Shown here: one piece after another, positions 52,701 to 62,904 of the stretch | Layout of the letters: every line of letters starts with the position of its first letter | Position numbering within the stretch: the first letter of the stretch is position 1 | Assembly (NCBI GenBank): GCA_934754475.1 | Contig: CAKVHV010000003.1 | Coordinates: 1 to 64,000 of the forward strand | Length of the DNA stretch: 64,000 bases | Direction: 5' to 3' | Source of the DNA: an uncultured Clostridia bacterium | Lineage (GTDB): Bacteria; Bacillota; Clostridia; Christensenellales; UBA1242 | The notes under the pieces: model-generated | The model's input: only the letters and a program-made list of their open reading frames with translations | Database searches by the model: none | Told to the model about the DNA's origin: nothing | Translations under genes and position numbers: made by a program

Positions 52701-55700
52701 CGTCTCCAGCAACTGCTTCAATAAGTGTTGAATAATCGCCATAATCTGTGCCATTAGTGTCTTTTAATGTCACTCTATAAGCATTTGCTTTTGGAACAGA
52801 CTTCCATTTGAATACACCATTTTCAACCCAAATGTCTTCGTTACTGATTGTCAATGCACTTGAAGTTACATCTAGTTTTGTAGCAATTAGACCCATACCA
52901 CTTAGTTCTAGTGGATTGTCTCCAACTACAAACAATCTTTCAACTAGTTCGGTATCAATAACACCTTTGCCATTACCAATTTCTTGTTTACGGATAATGT
53001 AACTACCTACACCATATTCTGAGTTTCCACTGATTGTATAATTGGTTACTCTTTCGATAACAGCATCATCGCCTTCGCCATTTCTAATTTCGTCAAAGTC
53101 GATAACATGTCTTAATTTCTTATATTTTTCGTACTCTTCTTCGGTTGTGCCTGCAACATTTAGCATCTTGTTCCAATTGCTTGAAATGTCATTTTTCCAT
53201 TCGCTCAACGCAGTGTAGTAATCGACATCATTTTTGTATTCTAATCTATCTGGAGCATACTTAAATGGACCATAGATAAATAGCTTTGTAGAAAGTGAGC
53301 CATTAGAAGTTGCCCAACTAATATTGCTGTTGCTAACCTTTAATTCAATATTGCTTAGAATATTCATATATTCGTCGCCATAACTATAAATATCGCTATT
53401 TAAGTATGCTTTGGTGTCACCAGTTAGTGCCAAACTATTAGGTGTTCCGACAACACTCAAGTACAAATTGTAATTTGTGTTTTTGGCTACATTTTGGTCT
53501 TGTTTGCCCATATCTGCATAGTCAGCAAATATTTCGGTTAGTTGTCTTGAATAATAACTTGTATCGGATATTTCTCCGCCATTATCCGAAGTATTAATAT
53601 CTCTAGTATAGATTTTCTTTTCGGCATCTTTTGCAAATAGTTTGTAAGTTGTATGATACTCTGTATCTTCGGTTGCCTTAGGAACTAATTTCCATAGTGC
53701 CTTGCCACCTTCAAGTTTGTTGTCATTTGACCAAGCCGATGGTGTATAAGGTTTGAAGGCTATTAATTCTTGTTTGTATTTTCCATCAACCGATGATATT
53801 ACTCCAGTCTCTAAGTTTGTGCTTATGTTGTTTCCAACTGGGGCAACCTTGACTGAGTACTGACCAGCCTTGTAAGAAACTTGTTCTTCGGTGTCAACTG
53901 AATTGATTGTGGTTGACATGTTGTAGTTAAATACTAAGTAGTCGCCATTTGCATTTGCTTTGAATTCATTGCCATCTTTTTGACAAACTTCCATTCCTGA
54001 TGCAGAAATTATCGTTTCTACACCATTAAGCGAGAGTCTCGCTCTATATAGTGGTGCTAGAATACTATCCGCAGTCTCACCACCACCACTGAGTAGGTTG
54101 ATTTTTTGATTTAGATATTCTATTGCCTTTTGAGTCATGTCATCCGAAGCTTTCATGCCAAGGTCGGTACTTAACCCTTCGGACTTATATGTTCCGTCTT
54201 CGTACGGAGCAAGCATGTCTCTCAAATCGCTAATACTTATACTCCATGCAATTCTTCCGTCTCTTACAAATACATTTTCGACACTTGGAGATTTGTAAAG
54301 AACTGTAGAGTTAGTATTGTTTTCATATTCAAAAGTACTAACAATTGTCTTAGTTGGGTCGGTTATTGCACTAACTACAAATTTGAAGTATCCAACTCCG
54401 TCAAACTCAGTATTCTTGAAGTCGTATGAATTATTTGTTGTATATGTTGTATAAAGTGTAGTATCGTTTTGTTTAAATTCAATCTTGTATAGATTTGCTC
54501 CGTCAACTGCAGTCCATCCAAATTTCTTGTTTGAATCTTCGACAGAATATCCAACGTTTGGAGTCTCAGTAACATAAGTAACTATTATTTCGTCACTTTG
54601 GTCACTAGTAAGTAGACCGATTGAATTTGTTGCCAATGTTGTGTTGCCTTGAACTCTCATTCTAATTGAGTAAGTTCCTTGTGCTTTGTTTTTGTCCAAC
54701 AATTGACCAATTAATTTGCCCGCACCACTTGATGCTGGGTTATAAATTGTAATCTCTTGGTCTTCGCCAATAGAATACATATAGTTAAGATTTTCGGTTG
54801 TATTATTTGGGTCGTTCCAAGTAAGCATTGGGTCGCCAACACTAATTGAAACTGTATCTTTTTTGTCTGGATTTTCTGGGTCAGGCTCTACTGGGTCAAC
54901 TTCGTAAGAAGCACTGCTAGTTGAAGCCTTGATAACCAAATTGTTTGGAGCAAGAAGTTTCTTAAATTCAAACTCATCTCCCCAAGTACTAGATAATTTT
55001 CCGTTTGCATAAGTTAAAATTTGAATGCTATATAGTTCGTTTATAAGAAGTCCAATGTCTGAGTTATTAGCCTTAATATCGTCTTCGCTAAGAGTATTTG
55101 TAGTCATATCAAATACTATGCTTTGAGTTGCAGATGCTTCTTCGCCAGTCTGTTCTTCCCATACACCCGTAACTTTGACTTTGTATGTAGCACCCGCTAC
55201 TTCTTCCCAAGTAATTACGCCATTTTTTGTAAATGCCTTGGTAGTAGTCAATCTTTCATAAACTTCGCTTGTTACTTCTTCGCTATCAACCACTCTTCCG
55301 TTGTTGCCTAGCAATTTAAGTTTGATAAAGTAACTTCCAAAATCGCTTAGCCCTAATTCATTCAAATCAATTTTGAATGGCTCGCCTTCGCCATTATCTA
55401 TTAGTCCTGCTTCGACACTTGCATATGGCAAATCTTCGGAAGTATAAACTTTTTCGGCATATTTTACAACAATTCTTTGAGTGTCTTTTGTGGCATCTGT
55501 GCTATCGGTTGGAATTGCACTCGCCTTGAGAGTTATTGTTTGATTTGAAAGTGAAAATTCATTGCCATTGTCGGGCTTATATCCTGTTTCTTCGTTTTGG
55601 AAACACTCAACTTGTCCATTAATTATTCTAATTTTCTTTGTGCTGATTACTGAGTAAGTTCCGTCTTCAGCCTTGCTTTCAAATGAAATTTCATATCCGC

Positions 55701-58700
55701 TAGCTGTCATACCAAAGGATATATCTGACCATGTGGTATTTTTGTTAAACACATTTGCTTTGTTTATATAAACTTCGTAGTGCAATGCTTTGGGACTTTG
55801 AGTTCCTGCTGGTGTATAGCCATTGATAATAAATTCACCATTTGCACTAATATTTAGAGTACTGCTTAGTTTTGTAATTGTAATTGGACTTGATGTTACG
55901 CCCGACAAGTATCCTAAGTTATTAGTTGAGTCGTATTCTTTGTCAGTATAGCCCTTGACTACAAAATAGTAATCGGCAGGTTCGGCATTTTCGCCTAGTA
56001 GTTCGTTTGTAAATTTGAACATGATTTTGCCATTTTCAAATTTAACAACATTTTCGTCCACTGTTTTAATTTTGTCTTCGCCATTAATTACTTCATAAGA
56101 TATTGTAGCCGATGTAACCACGTCGTTTTCAACAACTACACTCGACATATAGATAGTTTGAGTAGACTTGGTTTCGCCATCTTTGTTGAATGTTAGAACA
56201 TATCTAGTTGCATCCTTATCAGGAGTCCAAACAATATAATCTCCAACTTTGTCTAGGTCGTTTGATGTTGTAATCATTCGCGCTTTAACACTATTAGATA
56301 TATCGCTTGTCAAATATCCCACACTGCTAATTTGAATAGCAAACTCGTTTTCGCCAATATAATTTGAACTATTGATTGTAATAGTTTGATTTTGATAATC
56401 AACAACATATTCATCGTTTGAAACCATATTTCCGTTTGCAAACAATGTTATAACATAAGGTCTTTTACCTTCGCCAACACCCAAGAATGTGTCAGATAGT
56501 GTATAAGTTAATGTTCCGTTTGATACCGAAACAGCTTCGGCCTTGTTTAGTTTGACAATTGTGTTTTCTTTGGCATTTTCGGTTGTAAGTAGACAGCCAG
56601 TAACTTCGTAATCAAGTGTTGGAATTACTCTTACTAGAATATTTCCGCTAACACCGCTGATTTCTGGAATGTCAAATAGATTGTATGAAATTAATTCGTT
56701 AATATTGCCAGATAGGTTTTCGGCAACCTTAGTCCATTCGCCAGTTGTTTTGTATTCAAGAGTATATTGTGCTTGACTATGAATACTAGTCCAAACAACG
56801 TTTTTCTCGTTTGCTGTAACACCAATTTGAGAACTTATTACTCTAATCTCAATTGATGTTTCGTTTGAATCAAACCCAAATGGAATATCTTTGGATATTG
56901 ATGTATCATCGTTATCGTTTGTAAGTTTTGCTTTGATAGTAACACTATATGTATTTGTGTCCGCTATTCCCAAATTCTTTAGGGTTCTAATAATATCTTG
57001 ACCTTTGGTTTCTGGTTTGATTGTAATTGGCTCTTTTCCTGCCACAGTCAAAATATAATTAATATTATCAGCACTATCAAGTGTTGTAAATTTGATAGAT
57101 GGTTCGTTGCTATTATTTGTGTCAATTACGCTAATAAGTTCAACTTCGCCAAGTGCAATGGCATAAGACGTAGTGCTTTCTTGACCATTGAATCTGCTAG
57201 AAATGCTTTGGCTAACGGTTATTCCAACCACTTGGTTTTTGAAGTTTTCTTCAAGAATTTGATTAATATCATAGCCATAATAGCCCGACATGTTTTGTGT
57301 ATCACTTTCTTCAAGCGTTACGGTCTTTCTGAGTGTTTTTGTAGCCCAATTATCGTTGGACACATAGAATTTGAGTGTAAACCTTTGACCAACAACTTCT
57401 GAAACTGACCATGTTAACAAATTTTGAGTACTTGGGTTTTCTGGGTCATCGTTTGAAACTACTTGAACTTTGGTATTGCTTGGTGTATTAGACAATTCAA
57501 ATGTCTTGCTAGACACAAAGCCATTGAGTTTTCCTTTTGTTCCCGTATTTGACGCTTGACCGCCATAGCCTTGAATGTTAATCTTTATTTCTGTTACACC
57601 ATTATCAGCATTTACTAGTTCGGAGATTATTTCGGCAAAAGTTTTGTTTTGAACGTTTAATGTATTTAGATTGACTTGCATTTCTGTCGATGTTGCCATT
57701 ACTTTTGCTTCATAATTTGTCCCGTCAACTCTAATCATATATTCATAGGAATTTTCGGTTGGGAATGTTAGGACATAATTATTTAGAGTTATGTTATTTT
57801 CATCAACTTTATTAAGTCTACTGAATTCAATTACACTCGAAACTGCCGAATCAATGCCATCGGAATTATCGTCATTGACACCCTTGGTTGTAACTGTTAT
57901 TTTGGCAGAACCCGTCATGTCACTTAGTTTTTCAGCCATGTCAAATTGAACATAGCCATTTACAATTGTGTAATCATTATTTGAAATTGTAAATTTGTCA
58001 GTTTCGCCATTTTTAAACAAAGTTATAATGTAGTCTTTGAAATATTCTGCCCCACTAACTGGTTTGAATTTCAAAATAGAGTCACTGCTAATTGAGATTG
58101 ATTGAGAATCAACTGCATCAGCAATTCTAATTGTTTTGGAATTTAGTTTGCAAATTTCTCCAGTTGCCGAATTAACTGCTGGATTTGGCGCTTTGGCATT
58201 TGAATTAATGCCTACAAACCTTCCATAAATATCATACTCTCCAGCAGAAAGATTATATTCGGTTATATCAATGTTTTTGATATTAATAGGAATACTTCCG
58301 TTTGTATCATTGACATCAACAAACACAAATATGCTTCCGGCTTGTTCGTAGCTATTTGTAGATTTTTTAAGGAAGAACAAGTCTACACCTTGAATATATG
58401 AATTTGCTCTACCAGTTGACAAAACATTGTCTGAACCTAGACTAGCAGAAGTCATTTTGCCAAGAAGAATAAATTTATACTCGGAAACTTGGCTAGTGAT
58501 TGTATTTGATTTGTCGCCATAAGCGAATACTTTGAGAGTATAGTCGCCTTCGTAGCCACCCGCTTGTGACCACAAGTTTGTCATATCAAAAGATGTACCT
58601 TCGGCAAATTCATTGTCGGCAGGATAAACACGTACATTGCCTTTGAAAATATTGTATTTAAATTTAACTTTGTATTTGTCTTCGTATACTCTTGGAACAT

Positions 58701-59922
58701 CCCACGAAAGTATCGAACCCAAGTGTGGTTGATTGGTTGTAATCTCTTCGACAAACTTGATGCCTTCTAACTCATATGGATTATCGCTAGTCGCCATTTT
58801 GTGAGAGATTGTAAATTGTGGAGTAAGTAATTTTTGAACCTTGATAGTATCGGTCGAAATACTTGGATAATATCTTATGCCGGATACTTCGATATAATTT
58901 GAGCCTTGAACTCTATTATCGTATTTGTCAGGATATAAAACGACACTGATATTGTACTCATTTAGAGAACTATCAATTTTGTCAAAGGCTTCGTCGTATC
59001 TTAATGAAATTTTTTCTGTTCCGTTTACATTGGTTACATTTGAAGTAAATGGATTTTTGCCACCAAATTGAACTTCATATAACTTGGAGTATTTGGAACT
59101 TACGAAAGATATAATTCCGTTGTTGTTAGAGAGTTCGGTTGCAACTCCCAATTGGTGGAACTTGAGTGTTTCGCTTGAAGCACTATCGTTAGTGGTGAAA
59201 TCATCACCCCTAGCAACTACACTAACAGCATATGTATTTCCCCTTGGAAGTTCGTACTCACATCTAGCTACTGGTTGGTCCTTTGGAGTGCTGAATTGCT
59301 CGCCAGTTTCCAAATTTGTATAAGTTACAAGATAACCGCTAAGACCACTTACGATTCCGTTTTCGCTTGGTGCGTCAACTATATCGTTGTTTGGCTTTTG
59401 AATCTTGGTTACTGCATTCCATGTAACTTTGCCTGTAGTTGGATTGTAGTCAAGTCCAGAAGGTGCCAAAAAAGTTGACCTATCGGCTTTGGCTTCACTT
59501 ACACGAACATAAGCATATGTAAATTTGGTTGTGCCAAAAGGATAGAACTTAATAGTAGCCGAACCCGCTTTTTTAGCAACGAACGTTACATTTTGGGTAT
59601 GCGATTGGGAATATGAATAAATTCCGTTTCGAGAACCTACTACGTCGTCATGGTCGATTTCCCAATTGACTTGAGTTTGGGTAGTATTAGTTGGACCCAA
59701 ACTATAAGTAATCGTAAAGGCATCGCCCTTTCCGCACTTAATATCTAAATATCCGGTTTCGGGATTTCTCACCGAACCTTCGAATTCGCTTGTAATAGAA
59801 ATAGTATCTACAGCGACTGGAGTAACACCCGGAGTCGAATCCCCCGAGCATGAACATGCACTCATTATGGCTGTAGCACACATAATCATTAAACTTGCAA
59901 TAATTGTTTTAACCTTTTTCAT
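49747..59922 (-). CDS. giant (~3,390-aa) lipoprotein with fibronectin-like repeats and GLUG-like C-terminus
   Basis: About 3,391 residues from the ATG at 59920-59922 after AAAAGGTGATTAG. The lipobox is MSACSCSG. The body has a long series of repeating modules with a recurring W...A..Y pattern, such as LTWSVSE, ITWEEVAGATYKVKVTG, FGWTAVDGANLYKIEF, FKWKSVPKANAYRVTLKD and VRWQKIDNAEAYRALVI, consistent with fibronectin III-like domains. The last ~400 residues begin with a YGVSTYVQLNSIRYFAQRNF lead and then have GLUG-like loops (GLIKNLNFEIN, GTIDNVNIS, GTIDRCYSIGNVNV), a beta-solenoid. It is membrane-anchored and extends outside. No catalytic motif was seen. Confidence 0.82.
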   Translation of the reverse strand: MKKVKTIIASLMIMCATAIMSACSCSGDSTPGVTPVAVDTISITSEFEGSVRNPETGYLDIKCGKGDAFTITYSLGPTNTTQTQVNWEIDHDDVVGSRNGIYSYSQSHTQNVTFVAKKAGSATIKFYPFGTTKFTYAYVRVSEAKADRSTFLAPSGLDYNPTTGKVTWNAVTKIQKPNNDIVDAPSENGIVSGLSGYLVTYTNLETGEQFSTPKDQPVARCEYELPRGNTYAVSVVARGDDFTTNDSASSETLKFHQLGVATELSNNNGIISFVSSKYSKLYEVQFGGKNPFTSNVTNVNGTEKISLRYDEAFDKIDSSLNEYNISVVLYPDKYDNRVQGSNYIEVSGIRYYPSISTDTIKVQKLLTPQFTISHKMATSDNPYELEGIKFVEEITTNQPHLGSILSWDVPRVYEDKYKVKFKYNIFKGNVRVYPADNEFAEGTSFDMTNLWSQAGGYEGDYTLKVFAYGDKSNTITSQVSEYKFILLGKMTSASLGSDNVLSTGRANSYIQGVDLFFLKKSTNSYEQAGSIFVFVDVNDTNGSIPINIKNIDITEYNLSAGEYDIYGRFVGINSNAKAPNPAVNSATGEICKLNSKTIRIADAVDSQSISISSDSILKFKPVSGAEYFKDYIITLFKNGETDKFTISNNDYTIVNGYVQFDMAEKLSDMTGSAKITVTTKGVNDDNSDGIDSAVSSVIEFSRLNKVDENNITLNNYVLTFPTENSYEYMIRVDGTNYEAKVMATSTEMQVNLNTLNVQNKTFAEIISELVNADNGVTEIKINIQGYGGQASNTGTKGKLNGFVSSKTFELSNTPSNTKVQVVSNDDPENPSTQNLLTWSVSEVVGQRFTLKFYVSNDNWATKTLRKTVTLEESDTQNMSGYYGYDINQILEENFKNQVVGITVSQSISSRFNGQESTTSYAIALGEVELISVIDTNNSNEPSIKFTTLDSADNINYILTVAGKEPITIKPETKGQDIIRTLKNLGIADTNTYSVTIKAKLTNDNDDTSISKDIPFGFDSNETSIEIRVISSQIGVTANEKNVVWTSIHSQAQYTLEYKTTGEWTKVAENLSGNINELISYNLFDIPEISGVSGNILVRVIPTLDYEVTGCLLTTENAKENTIVKLNKAEAVSVSNGTLTYTLSDTFLGVGEGKRPYVITLFANGNMVSNDEYVVDYQNQTITINSSNYIGENEFAIQISSVGYLTSDISNSVKARMITTSNDLDKVGDYIVWTPDKDATRYVLTFNKDGETKSTQTIYMSSVVVENDVVTSATISYEVINGEDKIKTVDENVVKFENGKIMFKFTNELLGENAEPADYYFVVKGYTDKEYDSTNNLGYLSGVTSSPITITKLSSTLNISANGEFIINGYTPAGTQSPKALHYEVYINKANVFNKNTTWSDISFGMTASGYEISFESKAEDGTYSVISTKKIRIINGQVECFQNEETGYKPDNGNEFSLSNQTITLKASAIPTDSTDATKDTQRIVVKYAEKVYTSEDLPYASVEAGLIDNGEGEPFKIDLNELGLSDFGSYFIKLKLLGNNGRVVDSEEVTSEVYERLTTTKAFTKNGVITWEEVAGATYKVKVTGVWEEQTGEEASATQSIVFDMTTNTLSEDDIKANNSDIGLLINELYSIQILTYANGKLSSTWGDEFEFKKLLAPNNLVIKASTSSASYEVDPVEPDPENPDKKDTVSISVGDPMLTWNDPNNTTENLNYMYSIGEDQEITIYNPASSGAGKLIGQLLDKNKAQGTYSIRMRVQGNTTLATNSIGLLTSDQSDEIIVTYVTETPNVGYSVEDSNKKFGWTAVDGANLYKIEFKQNDTTLYTTYTTNNSYDFKNTEFDGVGYFKFVVSAITDPTKTIVSTFEYENNTNSTVLYKSPSVENVFVRDGRIAWSISISDLRDMLAPYEDGTYKSEGLSTDLGMKASDDMTQKAIEYLNQKINLLSGGGETADSILAPLYRARLSLNGVETIISASGMEVCQKDGNEFKANANGDYLVFNYNMSTTINSVDTEEQVSYKAGQYSVKVAPVGNNISTNLETGVISSVDGKYKQELIAFKPYTPSAWSNDNKLEGGKALWKLVPKATEDTEYHTTYKLFAKDAEKKIYTRDINTSDNGGEISDTSYYSRQLTEIFADYADMGKQDQNVAKNTNYNLYLSVVGTPNSLALTGDTKAYLNSDIYSYGDEYMNILSNIELKVSNSNISWATSNGSLSTKLFIYGPFKYAPDRLEYKNDVDYYTALSEWKNDISSNWNKMLNVAGTTEEEYEKYKKLRHVIDFDEIRNGEGDDAVIERVTNYTISGNSEYGVGSYIIRKQEIGNGKGVIDTELVERLFVVGDNPLELSGMGLIATKLDVTSSALTISNEDIWVENGVFKWKSVPKANAYRVTLKDTNGTDYGDYSTLIEAVAGDVQSFDIPTITDPNDSSVIWFNDVSTTYTIDIIATHVDDIKQGILANTSDNYFDGDKVETKGYSRVAVPIDLTIDDLGELSWNSDNTYTNIDSFVIIIIHDNKNIEIKTTDNRYSLTREENGKAIINEPGEYAIKIRALGKSSVGEYYLNGSESETITVTKLPTPKVSIQNGVFKWGTESTDVIDKQLAHTEFKLDRLQNGAWTNIVNKTMEFEDGNDENENGVLNETYTSYPLFSEIASYNNSYNLNNEMPVGKYKFSVRYSPNNASQGTQFVITSAEQTLETEKLSAPELENVKIDLGDNVSTNRVRWQKIDNAEAYRALVITQVKDENEAYVDKIFDGTSIDSEDNEYKGFFSIKDDENYGYLDISKVIERLGANIDNGATLKVYVQAIGSLNYNSTSSSDAYISSSFSKVKNIEIPASPTRASFDQNTGTLSWDVDVSKGHNVQIVMSYKVSNVSADEFSNYWIKTADTYKTNSESEKTGEAIRPYAQIKNRHFDYTVNTDGTYNLTVSDIVFIKAENGKTPNSYQLTNVGTDYNFGITIMVGTADNSGNLKSKTLVRNASDSFAVFAYGDGSTMLPYGVSTYVQLNSIRYFAQRNFEVYSDIRIVDGEQRQLEWNMITDDFTGSIVGIRKVYNATLGVESNPTISVLTPKAYQGSNLYIYQAFMLNNKGLIKNLNFEINFNLGASGNTAVSVAGLTITNSGTIDNVNISTTQNGAINVTANAGVGSHVRVAGITTDNQGTISNSSVKVGQNTTTQTSGIYSLNDGKVVSQVAGIANKNSGSIVNTYFSGDITSNYASGITNDNSGTIDRCYSIGNVNVVDKYLSSTSGKGKNVIYGGIAGTMTKGVISNSYSRLTLKLTSSFNITTNIGGLVGMMSVASSDSATIKNCYVVVNFTNSSASAGNSGVYYFVDNSSATLTCENNFYMIESENMGTEITINGVTKVSQLSDLNNALKDLKEDNKNIYVTDSTKYPYLVGMSEE

Positions 59923-60114
59923 TCTAATCACCTTTTAATTTAAGTAATTTATCTTTGATATTTTAGCACATTATGTCGAAAATCAAAAATTATTTTGCTA
60001 TATATATAAATATTTTTTATTTATATTTATGTTGGTTTATTTTTTTAGATTTATAGCAAAAACATCCAAAAAATAATGTATTTTGAAGCGGTGAACAAAT
60101 TTTTGAAATATTAT

Positions 60115-60144
60115 TTGACACTAGATGTCAATTTAAGATATACT
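60115..60144 (+). promoter_or_regulatory. promoter of the 60195 gene
   Basis: TTGACA (60115-60120), 18 bp, TATACT (60139-60144). GACACTAGATGTC (60117-60129) forms a palindrome between the boxes, a possible operator. The giant lipoprotein gene lies divergently 270 bp away; its own promoter was not identified. Confidence 0.65.
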
Positions 60145-60194
60145 AAAAGCATACAAAAATTAGATAAAATTTTTTAAAATTAAGGAGGATAAAT

Positions 60195-62102
60195 ATGGCA
60201 AAAAAAACAAACACTGAAGCAACATTGCAAGAAGACACAAAAAATAGTTGCAAACTTACAAAAAAGAACAAAATTATTCTTAGTTCAGTTATTGTGGGAG
60301 TAATTTTGTTGGGTGTGATTTTGACTATAATTTTGGTTAATATCAAAAGATTTAGTCTCAAACCCACAGATGAGATAAACTTTAATTCTCACACACAACT
60401 CGTTGAAATCAATTTTGATGCGGGGACATCTGCAGTAGGCACAGTTTATAACAACGGAACACAGATAATCAAAAACAATTCAACGCTAAAACGGGGTGTA
60501 TTTTCGTACAAACAAAACAAAAAAATAGTTGACACTATCTATGATAACGTTACTGTTTTAAATACAAGTAGCAATTACTCAAAAACTTACTTTATGCTCA
60601 AAAACAACGGCTCAAGTTATATCGAAATTGTTGATGAAAATGGCGACAAAGTTGAATTTTTGGGAAAAATAGTATTATCAACCGGAACGGAAGAATCAAC
60701 AAAAACAACCGCAAACATCAAAGTAAAAACTATTGATTTATCAGAAAGAAATCAAAAAATAAAAACAAAAATAAACAATAAATATCACGACAAAACGATT
60801 GTTGTAAAATCTATTACATTTGACGAAAGTTATTCTGACTATGATGGATATTATAATGATAATTTAGACGGATATGAAACATGGAAAATAACCGATGAAA
60901 ACAATGTAACGTATACAAATTTATACAAAATCAAAGACGGAAAACATGTTTTGATTCAAACATTAGACAATCAACTTGGAGTAACGGTTGATAGCAAACA
61001 ATTTATGCTTGAATTTTTGAATGACGGAACCCCAATTTTTATAAATATTAGGGAAATCAAATTTGAATCACAAACTCAAGGTTATGAATATGATATTTAT
61101 GATATAAACTTTAATCTAAAAGGAACTGCAAAAATTGAAACTTCTCTAATTGATGACGGAAAACAATTTAGAATCGGAAACTCAATTTTTATCCAAGAAA
61201 TAAAACCAGCAACCGAAGATAACTATGATTTTAGTTCAATCAATTCGGTACTCGGAACAACTTCGTATTACACAATTGACACCTATAAATTTAGCCTAAA
61301 AAACGGCTCTTTTGACAAGGTTAACTTCGATTTTGTAATAAACAATGTTAGTGCAAACTTTAATGTAGACACAGTACTTTTGTCTGTTACAAATATCAAA
61401 GCCAAAAAACTTGATGCAACAAACATAAAACTTGTTAACGAAAGATTACAGACCAAACAAATCAACTACGAGTTTAATGAAATTCTCAAAGTAAATAACG
61501 ATAGATATATTACTAGCACAGACGGCACAAGAAACTTTAATTTGATTGACAAAAATTACAATTTGATATGTTCTCTAAACAACTTTAACAACGTATTTGC
61601 AACAAACGATAGCATAATCGTTCAGGACTCAAACTCCACATACATTTGCAATCAAAACGGAATAGTTATAGACAAAATGGCAAACGAAAACTTTGTGTAT
61701 CTTAGAGACTTTAGATATTATATTCGCAAAGAATCTTCGACAACCTATGGCATTACAACAACCAATTATTACTTAGAGCAACTTGGTCTATCTCAAGAAG
61801 AACCTATTATCACAAAGACTTCAAGTGGAGACAAGTTTATGGGGACAAATTATGAAAGTGTTAATCTTTACACAATCAGCCCTTCGTCTATTACAGACAA
61901 CACAAATATCAAAGCCACAATTGTAGTATGTGTTCAAAAAAATAGTGATACAAACTTCACCTACAAAATCTATAATATCAGTGGCGACTTGCTTGGTTCG
62001 TTTAATGAAGCCTACAACGGACACACACCAAATCACTTTTATTCAAACGACGAATTTGTAGTACTTTCAATTGGCACAAACGTATTTATGCTCAATAGAT
62101 AA
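60195..62102 (+). CDS. membrane-anchored hypothetical protein
   Basis: A 635-residue protein. A lysine-rich N-terminus is followed by one membrane segment (~29-50); the rest is predicted beta-rich and extracellular, with Tyr/Asn/Thr-rich strands. Repeated D-(G/N)-x motifs such as VDENGDKVEFLGK and ICNQNGIVIDKM suggest WG-like beta-propeller blades. No family is recognised. It is divergent from the giant lipoprotein gene, and may act with it at the surface. The start has the strong site TAAGGAGGATAAAT. Confidence 0.68.
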   Translation: MAKKTNTEATLQEDTKNSCKLTKKNKIILSSVIVGVILLGVILTIILVNIKRFSLKPTDEINFNSHTQLVEINFDAGTSAVGTVYNNGTQIIKNNSTLKRGVFSYKQNKKIVDTIYDNVTVLNTSSNYSKTYFMLKNNGSSYIEIVDENGDKVEFLGKIVLSTGTEESTKTTANIKVKTIDLSERNQKIKTKINNKYHDKTIVVKSITFDESYSDYDGYYNDNLDGYETWKITDENNVTYTNLYKIKDGKHVLIQTLDNQLGVTVDSKQFMLEFLNDGTPIFINIREIKFESQTQGYEYDIYDINFNLKGTAKIETSLIDDGKQFRIGNSIFIQEIKPATEDNYDFSSINSVLGTTSYYTIDTYKFSLKNGSFDKVNFDFVINNVSANFNVDTVLLSVTNIKAKKLDATNIKLVNERLQTKQINYEFNEILKVNNDRYITSTDGTRNFNLIDKNYNLICSLNNFNNVFATNDSIIVQDSNSTYICNQNGIVIDKMANENFVYLRDFRYYIRKESSTTYGITTTNYYLEQLGLSQEEPIITKTSSGDKFMGTNYESVNLYTISPSSITDNTNIKATIVVCVQKNSDTNFTYKIYNISGDLLGSFNEAYNGHTPNHFYSNDEFVVLSIGTNVFMLNR

Positions 62103-62109
62103 AAAATAG

Positions 62110-62135
62110 CCCTTGCATTTAAGCAAGGGTTTTTT
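62110..62135. terminator. bidirectional terminator
   Basis: CCCTTGC pairs with GCAAGGG, with six T residues after it on the plus strand, between the convergent 60195 and rubrerythrin genes. Confidence 0.9.
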
Positions 62136-62136
62136 G

Positions 62137-62739
62137 TTATTCATCTCCAGACTGCATGTCAATTGGAATTTCGACATAGCCTTGTGGTTTGTCACAACTT
62201 GGACACACATCCCAAGCATTTTTGGCAGTATGCTCAAATCCACAGTTACTACATTTCCATTTAATTGCAGTTGGGCTTTTGTATAACTTTTTGCCTTTGA
62301 GTTTTGTATACAATTGTTCAAGCATAAGTTTGTGGCAATTCTCTACACTTGATGCAAACAAAAATGCTTTGGCAATATCCGGATAGCCTTCGTCTTTGGC
62401 GACCTTGGCAAAGTCGGGATAGACATTGTCGCTTTGGCTTTCTTCGACACCCATTGCGTCTTTTATGGTGTCAAGCAAGTTTCCTTTTGTAAACGGATAG
62501 CCCCCGCAAATTTCAATGTTCTTTTGTTTGCACGAACAATTGTCTGTAATTAAATTATAAAATTTTTTGGCATGTGCCATTTCATTTTTTGCATGCGTTT
62601 TGAATATTGTTTGCATGTAATTGTATCCTTCGTCTTGAGCAAGAGTTGCCATAAATTGGTATCTCGCTCCGTCTTGACACTCGCCCGCAAATGCTCGTGC
62701 CAAATTTTGTTTTGTTCTACTTTTGTCAAATTCTTGCAT
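62137..62739 (-). CDS. rbr: rubrerythrin
   Basis: A 200-residue rubrerythrin. The N-terminal ferritin-like domain has ECQDGARYQFMATLAQDEGY (~16-35) and THAKNEMAHAKKFYNLI (~48-64), with the di-iron E-x-x-H ligands; the second E-x-x-H half is FASSVENCHKLMLEQLY. The C-terminal rubredoxin-like domain has CSNCGFEHTAKNAWDVCPSC (~163-182). It reduces hydrogen peroxide in anaerobes using electrons from NADH-linked carriers. The start follows AGGAGATTTTGAAATT. Confidence 0.96.
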   Translation of the reverse strand: MQEFDKSRTKQNLARAFAGECQDGARYQFMATLAQDEGYNYMQTIFKTHAKNEMAHAKKFYNLITDNCSCKQKNIEICGGYPFTKGNLLDTIKDAMGVEESQSDNVYPDFAKVAKDEGYPDIAKAFLFASSVENCHKLMLEQLYTKLKGKKLYKSPTAIKWKCSNCGFEHTAKNAWDVCPSCDKPQGYVEIPIDMQSGDE

Positions 62740-62833
62740 AATTTCAAAATCTCCTAATTTTTTATTTTGTTGTTAACAAGTATTTACACAAAAAAAATAT
62801 TTAAACAATTTTTCAAAAATAAAAAACAAATTA

Positions 62834-62862
62834 TTGACAAAGTGCATTTTTTAAAATATAAT
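62834..62862 (+). promoter_or_regulatory. serS promoter
   Basis: TTGACA (62834-62839), 17 bp, TATAAT (62857-62862), both consensus. The transcript would start near 62869 and contain the T-box leader. Confidence 0.85.
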
Positions 62863-62904
62863 TAAGCATATTAAAAATTAAATAAATCAAAATAATTCTA
62901 TCAA

